In this document: one piece after another, positions 34,140-47,276 of the stretch | How the letters are laid out: the number at the start of each line of letters is the position of its first letter | Position numbering within the stretch: position 1 is the stretch's first letter | Assembly: GCA_000469685.2 (NCBI GenBank) | Contig: LS997564.1 | Location: 32,188,843 to 32,252,842 of the forward strand | Direction of reading: 5' to 3' | Length of the DNA: 64,000 bases | Source of the DNA: Haemonchus contortus | Taxonomy: Eukaryota > Nematoda > Chromadorea > Rhabditida > Trichostrongylidae | The notes under the pieces: model-generated | Database searches by the model: none | Seen by the model: only the letters and a program-made list of their open reading frames with translations | What the model was told of the DNA's origin: nothing | Program-made: the position numbers and the translations under genes

Positions 34140-34460
34140 ATAGGTCCTACGGCGTCGAATAGCGTACGGTAACTGCCGAAGGGGTGAAAGTTTCTTCGAC
34201 GACGACGGCGAATAATTACAATGATGGCAATGAAGAATAGCGCTCATTAGCTCGCAGACACACAGATACACAAGAATAATAAGATCTCGATCTGAACACC
34301 GTTATTCTTAGGTTGACAGATTGAGGTGGGGGAGCGCTAATGGCCCTATTGCACAACGGCGCACCGATTAGGCCGCCCCGAACCGACGGCATAGGGGCCC
34401 ACACGATCGTCGTCGCGCGTTCTCACCAGCCACGCCCCTATACCCACCGCCCCCCGTCAA
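34140..34460. promoter_or_regulatory. CpG-rich patch with several TAAT-type sites upstream of lin-39
   Basis: It contains GCGCTCATTAGCTCG, GAGCGCTAATGGCCC, CACCGATTAGGCC and GCGAATAATTAC in CpG-dense sequence about 9 kb 5' of the lin-39 start. Several homeodomain cores together in a composition island suggest a distal enhancer, possibly autoregulatory. This is inference from motifs. Confidence 0.3.
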
Positions 34461-36567
34461 CGTTGTGACAGCCCTCGAACTTCCTTTTTCCGTCAGGTTT
34501 TTAAGTTACGATTCCGACTGTTGGTTGAGTACAGCCACAGTGGAGGCACGTATCCTTCTCCTCAGTTCTTGGTTGCGAATTTGTTGTTTTCCTTTCTCTT
34601 CTATTTAAAAAGACATTTTTCGTCGACACCCAGAACCATAGCTACAGTATCCATAGGGAACCGTGTACAGTTGGCTTCCCAGCCACTAGCGACCTTCCTT
34701 TTTTACGGTTCTGCCGCTTCAGGAACGTAAGGACGGTAGTCAGTTGTTTTGATAACTCGATTAATTTCCGGGAGGTTTCCCTTTTGTACCAAGTTCGAGT
34801 AACCCGATGAAATCGGGACTTATGGGCCCAGAGGCTGAGCTAATTAATCCGATATAGCAGTTTTAGAGCAGTATTTCATGTTCTTGACCACGTACAACCA
34901 GAGATAAGCCCTACCGGTAGCGTTCAAGCGAAACCCTTCCTTCCGCCTCATTCGGGAGCCCCTTCGTTTTCTTTAAGGGCAAGAATAACGTGCCTGACAA
35001 TGGCCTGGTAAGTGCCTAACGTACCTAATTGGTAAGTACCTTTAACTGTAAAAGTTGCTTTGACAGCTGCTTTTGTACGATTTATAATACATGGAAAGAA
35101 TAGCAGATAAAGTTGGATGCCTTCTCAGGGGTCACCTGTACTGACCCCTCAAAAGTCGTAAATTTCCCAGCTTCCGTGGAGGTAATTGAAGATCGAGATG
35201 TTATCACAACTTCGAGTTACGAGGGCAATTAATGATAAATAAATAACTGGTATCTCCTAATTGAGGTTGCTATAATCGGAGGTGGGCAATACGGTGGTTT
35301 CCCGGGCGACCTAAAACCATCCAGTGTCGAATTTCTCTCAGATTCGGCATAGTCAGTTCAGCTGGCTAGACGAATCTCGTCTTCCAATACCCAATACGTC
35401 CCTTGGCTGACAATTTGGCTTCATCGACTATCTCGCTTTGTCTGTCGTGGTTTTCACCTTCCTAGTTCTAAGTTACTATTAAAATTTACTTCGTTCCATT
35501 GTCTCATTCTCAATCCCATTTGTAATTGTTGCCATCAGCCAACCAGTCAGTTAGTTCTCTTCTGCTTGGATCTTTCTGGCCATCTAAAATCGTTTACAGA
35601 CACCTAATACGTGGGTTCTACGAATTCGCCCATTTGCCTTTCTGTATCGGGGCATGCACCTCGCTAAAGGCGTGTTCTCAATCGATTATTGATTAGTCCT
35701 ATGATTTATTCGGTCGCTGTATTGCTCCAGGCTTCACCCCCGTTCATAACATAGTCCTGCCGTTATTGGAAGAAGTCTTCTGGGACCATTCCCTCCACAA
35801 ATTCTTTGCTTGCAACATGGAACGGGTAGCAGCTTTGGGGAAATGGAGACTGTCGGCTATGGTAAGGTAGTGGAAGGCGTTTCCTCCCACTCGGGCGGGC
35901 TGAATCGAAGTTACCTAGATGATCCCAGTGCGTAATAGCTGCAAGATTTATCCACCTTCACCTCGTTTGTTTCTCATGGTCAAATGCTGGAATAGGTCAA
36001 TCAGAACCTATCCACCACCCAAGCTATTCTTCGAATCCTTGGAGCCTTTTCCTCTATCCCTTTCACTTCAGAGTCGGTGTTGATATCCGCAACACTTGCA
36101 TTTCAACAAAACTTGTTGCTGGTACCGTAATCCAACTGTGTTACGGTAGGCTGTGTGTTGTTTGATTTATATGTTTGTTCATACATTTGATACACTTTGA
36201 ACTGAACTCTCAACAGCGTGATATCAAGGAAGCGATGTTGCAAGTACAGATACCCAGACTTTCCTGACTCCCCAAGGTACAACTGTGACTTGCGCAATAA
36301 CTCTTTTACCTTGTAATAGCTCTTTAGTATGTAGTTCATTACCGTTGATTCGAAGTGAACATTGGAACCCAGCTCCTGCCCCCTCGTGGGTGCCTCATAA
36401 AAGCCATCGATTGTAGGAAAGTCGGCCTTCTATACCTGGTTCCCGAGCGGCGACGGATGAAAATGCAAATCACATGGAACTTCAAAAATCCGGAATCGCA
36501 ACGTGTGAATGGAAAGATCGATGAACTTCCCCGAATAGCACATACTTGAGTGATTGGAGCAATCTGT

Positions 36568-36798
36568 GGTGGAATAGTGGCAAATGGCGCACTATCACAC
36601 ACGTGTGGTCTGCGGATTCTATCCGGACAAGGAGAGCAAGGCTTCCATCCCCCTCGGCCGTTCGATCAGTATTAGGCTCGTCTGGGAGGACAAAAGCATC
36701 CAAAAGCATACATGGGCAGCCACCGATGACCTTTATATAGCCACATACGCAGTCAATACGCCACCTCGATTCTGGGCGGAGGTCGACTGCGAACACAT
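36568..36798 (+). mobile_element. tRNA-headed SINE copy 5
   Basis: Plus-oriented diverged copy. It retains GCGCACTATCACACACGTG of the head, TTAGGCTCGTCTGGGAGGAC of the central block, and CACATACGCAGTCAATACGCC and GGAGGTCGACTGCG towards the 3' end. Confidence 0.65.
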
Positions 36799-36966
36799 TT
36801 CACGAGCAGGCTTGGTTAACAACAGAGAATTTAATTTCTTGTGACCGATCAGGCCAGAAGGGAATAAATTTACATAACGAAAAACAAAAAGGAGCATAAG
36901 TTTCCAACCTGGGTGGAAACTGGGAAAGTACTATTAAATCTACATTCGGAACCTCTACGATTCGCG

Positions 36967-36994
36967 AAAATAAGCCTTTCTCCAGGCTTATTTT
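36967..36994. repeat. 11-bp perfect inverted repeat
   Basis: AAAATAAGCCT (36967-36977) and AGGCTTATTTT (36984-36994) flank a 6-nt spacer. It resembles a terminator-like hairpin, which has no known role in this eukaryotic context. Confidence 0.6.
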
Positions 36995-37596
36995 AAAGGT
37001 TTTTTCATATAGACTGATTTCTGGACATAGCTGATCGACACCGATGGGAACCTGGACGGGATTCTATGAGCGTATGTAGCGCAAGAACGGTACCGGCGCC
37101 TGTTGACACTTCCTTCTTACCAACCGTTGGCAGGTAGAATTTGATGTCCGCTTGGGAAATTGTTGGTCTGACTAGACTAACAGCTTTCACTTCCTCACTT
37201 GCTCTACTTGAAACCGAACTCATCGAGCTCCTAGAACACCCGAATGAGTCTCTTTGAAACCGAGGGCATCGTAGAATCGACCTGTAGAGAAGAAGAGCAT
37301 CTAGTTCTCAAAAGGATCAATACAAAGGAGATGACAAAGGGGTACTCAGTGGATATCGGTTCGTTGGACTCAGCGTTATACAAAAAGGTCCACTTTTTGG
37401 TGATCATGCCACTTTTATCCATCTTTGAAAAACTTATAATTTGAGCTTGTAACTAATGCCATATGGCCACAATGATGAAGGCAGTGAAGAGAGGCATGGG
37501 TAGTTGGACCAAATCAAAATATTTCGATGTTTTTCCTTCTTATCCAATTGCTATTTTTCGTTACAGTTCACGTTGCGGAAGTTATCACGAGGCTAC

Positions 37597-37873
37597 TGAC
37601 TTATGGGCAAAACTTCGGCCTTGGACTGAACTCGAACACGTGGTTGCACTTTTCCGAGAACCGTGCTCTTTATCCTTTGCACTAATGATGGTGTGATCCC
37701 GTTTGCGACAGAATGCCTTCGAAATTCGTTACCTTAAAGAGCTCTAGCGGAGAAAAATCTAAATGGGGAGCCAAAGAGAACTTGCGAATGCTGCTGTCTT
37801 TCTCTGGAACAATGCCCGGATAGCAGAAGTACGGGTTCGAGTCCTGTCCAAGACCGAAGTTTTGTCCATAACA
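37597..37873. mobile_element. inverted pair of a second tRNA-like SINE fragment
   Basis: The segment near 37597-37645 is the reverse complement of 37827-37873, sharing CAAAACTTCGG, CTTGGAC and CTCGAAC. On the + strand the second copy reads ACGGGTTCGAGTCCTG, a good RNA polymerase III B box. The spacing argues for two opposed insertions of a tRNA-derived element distinct from the main SINE family. Confidence 0.4.
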
Positions 37874-40341
37874 TAGGATTGCCAGTGGAGACATTCAGAA
37901 ATAAGTAGCAATGAACAACTGGGATGAAACAAGAATGTAAATAACGTTTGCTCATATTGCACCTCCTAATAACGAGAGGCAGCGGAAGTGGGAGGTCACT
38001 ACCCCTTGTGGAACTGAGATCATAAGGTGAATCGGTCCCCAGAAAAAGAAACAAGTCTTGTATCCTCCTCACATCATTCACTCTGCACTAGATTTTCTTG
38101 GAAGGCTAACCTTGGTAGTGAATGGCCCGATAAAGTCATTGTTAAGACCGACTGTGCATTCAAACGCTCCTAATTCTTCTAACTTCTCACGCATTCTGTA
38201 TAAAAGTCAAATGTGTGGACGCATCCCAACAACGGCTCTCACCGATGGCAAAAAGCCGTTGGACTTGTTGTTTTTCTCATTAAAGGGGAAATTATTGGGC
38301 ACGATGGGGTTCTATTTCGATGAGCACCAATTCAACACTTTTATGAGCAGCATTACAAGCCCTGCAAAGCTGATAGCACGAGACCTAGGGGCGATATCAC
38401 GAATGCTCACTTCAGAAGATCGATTTCAGTTTAAGCTGACGGTAATCACCCATAGAAAGAACGCAACACCAGTTTCGCCCAGCTGCCAAGCCGTCAGACC
38501 TATATCGAGTCGGAGCATGAATGTGCAAACTCTGCAGCTAGTCAAAAGCCATTCCAAGTTCAGATTAGGTGAGTAAAGAGTGAATTTCCAGTTTCTAACT
38601 TTACTACTTGTAAATTACTAAAAGTAGAACCATCTTAAATCGGGAATAAAGATGAAACCCTAGAAAAATTATGAAGAAAGGATTTCAGGACCCAGTTTGC
38701 TGTACTTGGTGACTAGCTTTCATGTGAGTATCTATAAGCTTCTACAAGCTTATAAGGTCGGTCCCGTTCCTTTGACTACAACCAAAAATAAGGCCACTCA
38801 AGGACCGAGGTATAGCCCAAGTTGTAAGTAGCTAATTCATATTGATTGTATTGTTCACAGAATCGAACGGTTACAAAATCAACTAAGAAGGCTAACAGTG
38901 AAGGGATGAAGGATCTTGGTCTTAGAGAGGCAAGTCGTAGGTTTAGTGCGCTGGAAATGACATGAGTGTATAGCTGAAGATAGATAAAGATAAACCTTTA
39001 TAAGGGTTGAACATCATGATTACACCAAGGGATCAGTTTTCATCTAATTAGTGGTCATGAGGGGGTTCAGGACATGGAAAGGTCTGTGCTGGGATAAATC
39101 TAACCGACTAAATCGTGATTACCTGACCGTTATTACCTGACCACTTAGCCAGGTACCTCGCCATTTCTACCAGAAAGTAAACTAAGAGCCGTTCAGTTAT
39201 GAGGCTACTTCCATCAGAGGAACACACAACAGTCGTTTGGCACCTGTTATCCTTTCCCATATGGGACTCCGAAAAAAGACTATTCCAGTACTGAATTGCA
39301 ATCAGTACAGGCAGTTATGCACGTCTCATAAGCATCCCACATACCGTCTTTAATAAGTTTTGAATCGAATTGAACAAGGAGAAATCAATCAGACAATGCG
39401 GAATTGATTGGACATTTGTAAGGAGCGAATAGTATAGCAAGATCAATACGCACCATGTATGATAAGGAAGGATAGCTCGCTCGGGACACGAGTTTGTTCA
39501 TTTTGCTCAGCTCTACGAGGCAGAAAAGAACAAATTCAACTTATTCAAGCTGTAAATACAATTTAGTAATAGTATAACTACACACAGCCAAACTTGGCAA
39601 CTACATCTAGCCTTGGGCAAACTAACTTTGAGAAGGCACGGGAAAAACTCATGAACAGGGCCTTAGCGTAGGAGTAGGTGTCATATTTACGAGCCTGCCT
39701 GAAAAGTGCTTCGTGGCCCGGCCATCATCGGCTAATTAGGGCTATTTCTAGTGCAGTCAGTGCCTGGGCATACCCCATTACCTTCTGATCCCTATGAACA
39801 GTAAGTTCCTGGCAATAAATCTTTCCCGTAAGGGCAAGGTCTCGTTGGTGGCTCCTGCTGGTGGACTTACCGTAAGCCATCCACCAAAAACTGGCTATTT
39901 CTAGTGCAATTACGTCCAAGTGACTTGCTCATGAATGCACAATTTCATCTACCGTTTTCCTCATTGTGAAGGGGGGAGGACGAAGAGTAGGAAAAAACCA
40001 ACACAGCATAGCCTCGGTGGAGTAACGAAGAATGATTACATTCATTTGAGGTGACCGAAAAGAGCCGCAATATTTATGGATTCACCCGAGTAGAATGGGA
40101 CCGAAGAAAGAGCACCATAGCATACAGGGCACCCGAAACGTTGTCATGGCACGACGTCTGCCTGAAAATAGATTACGGTAACCGGATGCGCATGTGAATT
40201 GGACATTAATCAACCGTGGACGAAATGAGCTTTCAGAACGCGTGCCAGGTTTGGATCTGATGACAGGGACTCGAGTCCATCGCTAAGAAAGAAAATGAAT
40301 CAAGGGGGAAATGCCGTCATATTGGCCTACACACTCAAAAC

Positions 40342-40495
40342 ACAGCCCAGTTCATCCCGAAAACAGTCCCCTACAAGTCGATATTGGGTCTCAAAACTGG
40401 CGAATGGTACTCCATGGACATAGCCCGTTCATTTCGAAAACTGCTCCTTCCAAGTCGATGTTGTCTCTCCGAAACTGAAGAATGGCATTTCATGG
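40342..40495. repeat. tandem duplication, two 77-bp units
   Basis: Units 40342-40418 and 40419-40495 share GCCC.GTTCAT, CGAAAAC, AAGTCGAT.TTG and GAATGG...CATGG in the same order. They are clearly diverged, so the duplication is old. Confidence 0.75.
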
Positions 40496-40943
40496 TAGAG
40501 GTTTAGCTTGGCCACGATACCACTCCTAAAAAGGCTACAAACTTCTCAATGAAAAAGAAGTACTTGCTTTCTGTGGCAATTATTGCCCCATGAAAAAGAA
40601 AGTATTGCTAAAAAGTACAAATGTACTGCCCTTCACTTGCGCCAATCTCATTCACTGAGTAACCTCCCCTACATAAGGGTTTCTGGCCGGTTAGTGGCAA
40701 GGCTACGTGGCGCTCTCCCACAAGGCGGGTAGGGAAGTAAGTCGCCGACTAAAGGTCACGACCAAAAACTACCGGTATACACCCAGAGACGGAGGTAGAT
40801 TCAGGGGAAGGACTCCTTGTTTCTGCTAGGCTAGGTCGACATACCTTCTGTCTCTTCGCAGAAGCATCCGTTCATCCGTGCGAAGAATCTACTGGTGCGG
40901 TTGGTATCTTACTCATTGGCATAGCCCCATCCGATCGACTCAG

Positions 40944-41227
40944 AAAAACCTGGGAGGTGATTTGGGATCATCAGATAGACCCCTTATCAACTTTCGAATG
41001 GTCTGGTAAGTTGCCGGGAATCTTTCCAATCCTTACGTTAGAGCCTGGTGAACTACTCATGGATACCCATGTGCAACTCATTGGCTTGGTCCGAAGCATG
41101 CATCCTCCGGAAAACTTGGGAGGTGATTCGGAATGTTAAGTATGAAGGTCCTTATATACTCTGGGATGGCCTGGCTAGTTACCCGGAAGCTGGCGAACTA
41201 CTACTAGATACCCATGTGCAACTTTTC
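40944..41227. repeat. diverged tandem duplication of about 150 bp
   Basis: GGGAGGTGATT occurs near 40951 and 41117, and GATACCCATGTGCAACT near 41061 and 41208, with CTGGTAAGTTGCCGGGAA versus CTGGCTAGTTACCCGGAA between. Both ends repeat in the same order, with an 18-bp difference in period. Confidence 0.75.
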
Positions 41228-44200
41228 ATAGCACCATAAAATAACTTTTGATATGAAGTCAGTGGACAGCCAAATTGAAGAATCCTAATCTACCAAAGGT
41301 AGTCGAGGCAGAGATGAGAAGGCAACCTGTACCTGGTCCCGAAAATCAAAATGCAAATTCGATGATCGTCGGCATTGCCTTCGAATCACCTTCGAAAAGG
41401 ATTGCCGACGAACTCAATTCATAAGTCTGGACATCGAGACCACAACAGCTTGTTTACATGAATTTACAAATAGACTGTCCGAGTGGTATCGCTCTCGTAT
41501 AGATACGATAGGAATAGAATTTGCATTGAAGCCTGTCAAGCTGTCATTTTCAAATAGGATTTGAAACTGCTGGCTTCACGCAGTTCCAAATGGAAAGTGA
41601 TTCGGCCAGCATGACATAGTGGCTTTTGGGTTTAGTCCAAAAATGACTCCCCAGGAATGTTCTGCTACTCCTTTATGGCAAGTCATTTCGTTACCTCTCT
41701 AGGTTTGGGCTATAGGGGTTTCCTTTGGGTGCAAAAGTGGTGTATGAAATCTCTAGGTTGCTAAGAAGCGCCCAGTTTATCGCGTACTCTGAGCTTCCGC
41801 CAGGGTGGAAGTCCGAAGTCGAAGGTTCCTACAGTCTGCCTAAACGAGATTCGTTGCAGGATTTGTCTAGAAGCCATATTGGGAGTGGTGGGAGTAGCGC
41901 ATCACTTGTGGCTGCCCTACCTCCCGATAAGAAATGGGTATAAAACAGCGTATCCTACGCCTCCCAACTGTGTGATTTCTGAAGAATCCTTTCTTTCTTG
42001 TCTCCCAGGTACTGTTAGTTCTTCAAAGATGAACCATTTTCTGATTCCAGGGTGATTTCAGAGAGTTCCATTCCGGTTAAATACATTCAGCTTGGTATAT
42101 ATTGTTTAGCACAGCTGCCGTTCCTATTCATGAATTTGAACTTCACTTTGGAACCCTGCCTACTCATGACTTATTCTTCAAAACTTCTTGGAAATTGAAA
42201 ATCAGAAGCCCTCTCTGAAAGCCACCATGTTCTCGTAAGAGATAGCTTATGACAAGGTGTGGGCTACGACGAACATTAGAAAAGCGCGATCCGATCTTAC
42301 TGTCTGTGACAACAACACTTCCAGTAACACTAAACTTCGATCGCCACAGGGAAAGTTCTGAGGAATGTCAGTTTCCAAATAAGAATCTCCAAAGTATGTC
42401 CAACTGCTACTACCGAACGACTCCAAGGTCAACAATGTTTTGTTTACAGGCTGTTGTTCGTAAAAAACATTTTTGATGTTGCCATCTGTGTGGGAGCTGA
42501 CAGCAGAAAAGATATCAAAAATTCTAGCTTTAACAAAAGCTTACTAAGTTATACCCAAAACGGGAATAGAACTTCTGTATGAGCTAACATTAATCAGTAG
42601 GCTTTGTTTTTAAGCTATCGAAACAAAATTTGAAAAGAGTGGCTTTTTCAGACTAACCTATCTTGCTTTGGATTGCGGTCACGCATTCGACGTTCGTTAA
42701 GAATAGTATTGACGATTGAATGCGTGTTGGGCTCATGCAACGACTTGTACGGGCTAGTAGATATGATGGTGAGTGGTTCATCCCTCCAGAAGAGTCTGAT
42801 AGTGGGAAAGGCCGGATGATGTGGGCTAGCACTAGTTTAGAAATCGGTCCCTGGACCATGAGTGCATGTGCAACCATAGGGCTATCTCGCTTAGACAAAA
42901 ACAAATGGAATAAGTAATCAGAAGGTCGTAGATATGCGACAGCAGTTCAGGGATGTGACTCATAGCAGCCTAAGCCTGGTAAGGACTGAAGACATGACTG
43001 AAGAGCACATGAAGCCGAAGACCTCACAGTCGCTTTCATTTTCAGTGGCAGTCATCGAAAAGTGAGGTGATGAACTGGTTGGGAGAGGTTAGACTCTAGA
43101 TCTTCGAGTAACTCGTGAGAAGCTTTTCGCCAAAAATTCGAAGAAAGCCATTTTTATACTTTCACCATGAAAAATGGATTTTAACAATGGGGAGAAGCGC
43201 TCGCAACTAAGCTACACAAATGAATAGGGTTCAAAAGTAATTTTCTGATACCCTTCCGAAACTTTTTGCTTGATGAAATGCTCCATTTAGGAACCTAGTT
43301 TGAGCCTATCAGGAACAGTTCAATCACAAAGTATTGAAAAGCGGTGTGGTATGGAAGTAAAGCTAGATTTACTACATGCATATGCCAAATACACAGGTGA
43401 TGGTATCCGAAATCGAGATTGATCAGAACCGACAACTTCAGTCTTCATTAATACCCATTTTAGCTAATCCATTGTTACCGAATCCTCAAAAAATCCACTC
43501 TGCTTCCACTGAAACCAATGTAGGTCCTCAGGCTGGTTGGCATTATGAAGAGAAAAAATCAATGGAATCGACAGTTCCCCAGAGGGAGCACCTGGCCTTT
43601 ATCATTCGCTATTGATTCATGCTCCAGAAAGAAATATACAGATAAAGATGGCCCTCCAAATAAACTGTACAGTAGAAAAAGGGTCAGAATTGAAGTGCAC
43701 GGCTCATTTCACTTCATATTTACCACACTACAAAAAAATTATAAAGAGTATTCAGTGAAAGACAATGGAGCTTCTATGAAGATCGAGCGAAAGGTATGCA
43801 GAAGATTCAAAAACCAGCCAGGTCATCAAAAAAGTCTTCGATTGGGCTTCCGTACCTACGAGTGGGTTTACAGTAAAGAAAGGCATGGTAAATAGATGAT
43901 AATTGCTGGAATGGATTCAAACAGATGCAACATTACCGTAACCGGGTGGGGATTTTGGTCACAAAGGCCATGGCAGACGAAGAGAATATGCAAATGTAAG
44001 GCTACCGTAAGCAACTGTTCCTGCGTGGCTCCAGCGGTACCCGGCCGATGGCCGCTGCCACTTGTGGTGGTAGCGTTTGTGGTGGCTGTGGATAATTAAT
44101 TGGTAGTCATTAATTACGTTCTGTAGGAGACATACGTCGCATAAGTTGCATATGCTCAAAAACGCCGTTCACGTATGCCACGAAGAACTGGCTAGAAGAA

Positions 44201-44730
44201 GTTCCGATAGCCTGAGAACTGCTCCACTTCATTGTCAGAAGAACAGATTGTGATAGATTGCTGGGAACGGCTGATCCTCTGCTTGCATTGCTGAGAAGAT
44301 TCAAGGGGTGAAGGCTACGGCTAAATGTCAAATTCAAGAGTGACTGGGGTAAACCTCTGGATATCTTGGTTGTTCCTACGACAAGAGGAGCAATACAGTG
44401 CTCTGCTATACCGTATAATCAAGGTCATTAGATCGAGTCCCCAGATCAACTGCACCCGGGCCTCCTACTCTGCCTAATTTATATGGTATATGAACAATGA
44501 ACAACTATGAAAACACCATGGCCCAGTCACTATTTTAAGCTGCGAGCAAGTGCCATTCGAAGGAGGAGGATCTGGTTTGAAAAGGAAAATGTCCGAGATG
44601 AAACAGTCTGAAGGCACATTTTCTGAAGTTCCTCATATTATTTCGAAAGCAATTCATTTAGGCGATGGAAAAATCGTTCGTACTTCACTATTTCATTATT
44701 TATTTATCTTAATATTACACTTCCACCCGG

Positions 44731-45085
44731 CTTCGCGCTAACCTTTTCGACAGTGCCGTCCTTCCTCAAACGTCTTGGACACTCGAAGCCTATGGAAGCA
44801 GGACAAACATGCAGTCAAGAAATCGAAAATCAAGTGGGCCGGACACCTTACGTGATATCGTGATGCCCGCTGGACCAGGAAGGTTACTGACTATATACCG
44901 CGGGACGTCAAATGAACACCAGGATGGCGCCGCAATGATCAGACTTTTTCGCGAAAGCTCAAGACAGCCGCTGGCTCACTCCGGCCTGCAGCAGGGACGA
45001 ATGGAGGCGTGACTGGCACCTGCTCGAGGAAACCAATAATCGATGGGAAGGCAGGCGATACTTACATTGCTGTATTTCACTGAAT
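44731..45085 (+). mobile_element. RTE-clade LINE remnant, 3' end
   Basis: Translated pieces read LFDSAVLPQTSWTLEAYG, then KIKWAGHLT, RDARWTRKVTDYIPRDVK and a tail like the RTE reverse transcriptase C-terminus (WAGH..R..D.RWT....WIPRD.KR). Stops and shifts separate the pieces and the middle is deleted. It is from a different RTE lineage than the copy at 52963-55943. Confidence 0.7.
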
Positions 45086-47018
45086 AAATTAATTTTCAGC
45101 CTGTTTAAATTTGATAAAAATTTTAACGGATAGACTTTTTCTCAATTTTGTAACTGTACAGTAGTTCAAGAGTAGGAAGTTTGCATAAGCAGAATAAGTG
45201 AAAACCAAGGACAGCGAATGCTGGTAGGTACGAGGCAAGTCAAAAAAGGGTAGCCTGGGTGGCTCAAATATTATTGGTCTCATTCGTTTATGAACTCTGA
45301 TGAAAATAGCAAAGAAAAAAACACTAGTACAAACGTACAAATGAAAAGGGGAAAATTCCAGACCAAACCGAAATTTAGCTGAAGAAAAGGAGTAGAATAA
45401 TGAATGTGCGCTGGTGAGAATACCGAACAACGAAGATTGGATAAGATGAGAATTAGGAATAGAAAAAAGGGAGTGAGAAGGTATCAACTTGTCAGAACTG
45501 CCTTCATCGAGCTTTCTTTGGACATAGAAGTGGCATTTCATGAAATAAAATCAGGTGAAGTGAGCGAGGTACAACGGAGGTATGTAGACAACAACTACGG
45601 TTTGAGAAAGTAAACTCGGCGGATTTGGAAATCCTCAGAGTGCTGTGGAACGTCTTGCTCTGTACGAGTGTTCGCTCCCGCTCGCCGTCCCTGAACGACA
45701 TAAAATGCTCGGCCCGAACGATCTCTGGTTACTTGGCAGGGACTGTGATCTTCGACGGCTCTGGCCTTCCACTATAGCCATGGAAGTTCGAACTCACCTC
45801 CATTCCACCATCCCTGCTTAAGGTCTGTAGCCTGGTTTGAGCCCTTCGAGGGGAGGGGCTACCATCGTATCACCTGCCTTCCCATTCCATCGATTTGTTC
45901 AAATGGTAGCCAGTAATGTTTCGTTCACCCTTGGGTGAGGCAGTAGTCCAGTCGATCCTCCTCGCTCAAAGGTCTAATAGGAGATGATTCTCCTGGTGAA
46001 GACCAAAAAATTGAGCATCGGACCATCTGCCATCCTTCTGCCCATAAAGTCCGGAGGGATGCAGGAGATGACTTTCTGGCCAGGATCATTGAATAATGTG
46101 CCTGATACATCCGATCTTCGATTGGTTGAAGTTATAGTCGTATCTTCTTCAACTTCTCCTTGCGTTCGCTTACTTCTTCCGCTCGTAGCAGAGCATGTCG
46201 GGCGCTTCTCCCTTAGATGCTAGTAGCTGCGGATTCTTAAGAGTATGGTTCTCCTCAGCTCCATATTTTGAACCTGTCTTTTCTCAATCCTTTCAAATTC
46301 ACTAGCTCCATCTGATCGATACCCGTCTTTGGAAGCGCGATATCGCCTGGTGAACTGAGATGGGTAACTCCCAGTCACAGATGTTTGATCCCATTTGAGA
46401 AAGCAGGCAGATGTATTGTCGAACCTCCCTTCTTACTTGGTAGGACAGCCTTAGTGATTTTCCAACAAGGGACCGAATATTTAGTACGTAGGATTTTGAT
46501 AGAGATGGTTCATATCCGACTCGACCTGAAGTCAACTGGGCTGTTGAAAACGCTAGAGTTGCAATCGTAAGTGGCCTGTTCTGTGGTCGTTCGCGCGACA
46601 GGAGTTAGGTAATAAAAGTGGAGGAATCAACTGCATGATGCCTTTCCTCCTCGTCACAACTTCACTGCAATCTTGTTGCTCATACCCTTCTGCTCAGTTT
46701 TTCACCAGTTCAAGTTCAGGCAATAAGGGAAGGTCCCTCCAGCGAGATAGATCCCTTAGACATGAATGAGCTATCAAATTGTATTGTTCATCACAAATCT
46801 GAGCTTGGAGACCACAAAAGTTGTCAAACTTTTCAGCAGCATCCTCAAATTTCGATAGAAGGTCAGCCTTTGCTCGTTTGCTCGGTGTTCGAGTACAATG
46901 TCGTCAGCGAAGAGACAATGTTAATATTGTGTTTCGAACTTCACACCATTATACCATCTTTACTACATAATTACCACATCTGCTTCAAGAGGAGCGATGG
47001 CCTCATCAGACCCCTTGC

Positions 47019-47241
47019 GTTGCATTCGACTCTCATTCAGAATCGTAGTGGCAATTCGATTGTGAATGCGACCTAGACAATGGTTGCGGTGGTCAGCCTA
47101 TGTACAAGCCGCCTTTACCTCCCCAGACCGGAGCGGTGCCTATTAACCAACCCAGGAGAGGAGGACGGCCTGGTTGGCCTAAGTGGATCCGGGATTAGAA
47201 CCCGTGACCGTACGTATAGTATGGCACCCATCAACCGACTC
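47019..47241 (-). mobile_element. tRNA-headed SINE copy 6
   Basis: Minus-oriented; the reverse complement has an initiator-like ACGGTCACGGGTTCTAATCC B-box region, GGATCCACTTAGGCCAACC, and ...AATGAGAGTCGAATGC at the 3' end. It sits 19 bp before a G16 tract. Confidence 0.72.
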
Positions 47242-47260
47242 AAAATGGGGGAAGGTGGGA

Positions 47261-47276
47261 GGGGGGGGGGGGGGGG
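47261..47276 (+). repeat. G16 homopolymer
   Basis: An uninterrupted G16 run next to a SINE copy. Confidence 0.95.

Larger units (their letters stand above)
25300..36540. other. upstream flank of lin-39, no gene seen
   Basis: No open frame here shows a recognisable domain, and none joins a neighbour with good splice sites. Notable items are a hairpin at 28498-28552, TGATTGATTGATG at 28912-28924, and a CpG-rich homeodomain-site patch at 34140-34460. It could be Hox regulatory territory. Confidence 0.45.
37900..44700. other. region with no supported gene
   Basis: The longest open frame (38058-38576, +) has no recognisable domain, and its length is compatible with chance. Diverged tandem duplications occur at 40342-40495 and 40944-41227, and an imperfect hairpin at 41366-41411. 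Confidence 0.45.

Noticed and set aside
36967..36994. Rho-independent terminator
   Set aside because: The hairpin resembles one, but all evidence shows a eukaryotic genome with introns and SINEs.
37827..37873. Possible tRNA gene because of GGTTCGAGTCC
   Set aside because: No cloverleaf with acceptor stem or anticodon arm could be drawn; treated as SINE-like.
38058..38576. 172-codon + strand open frame
   Set aside because: The longest non-transposon frame, but with no recognisable domain; a frame of this length is expected about once by chance in a window this size. Kept only as a weak exon candidate in the findings.
45089..45541. 150-codon minus-strand open frame
   Set aside because: Hydrophobic, low-information product with no domain and no splice partners; begins next to an RTE remnant.
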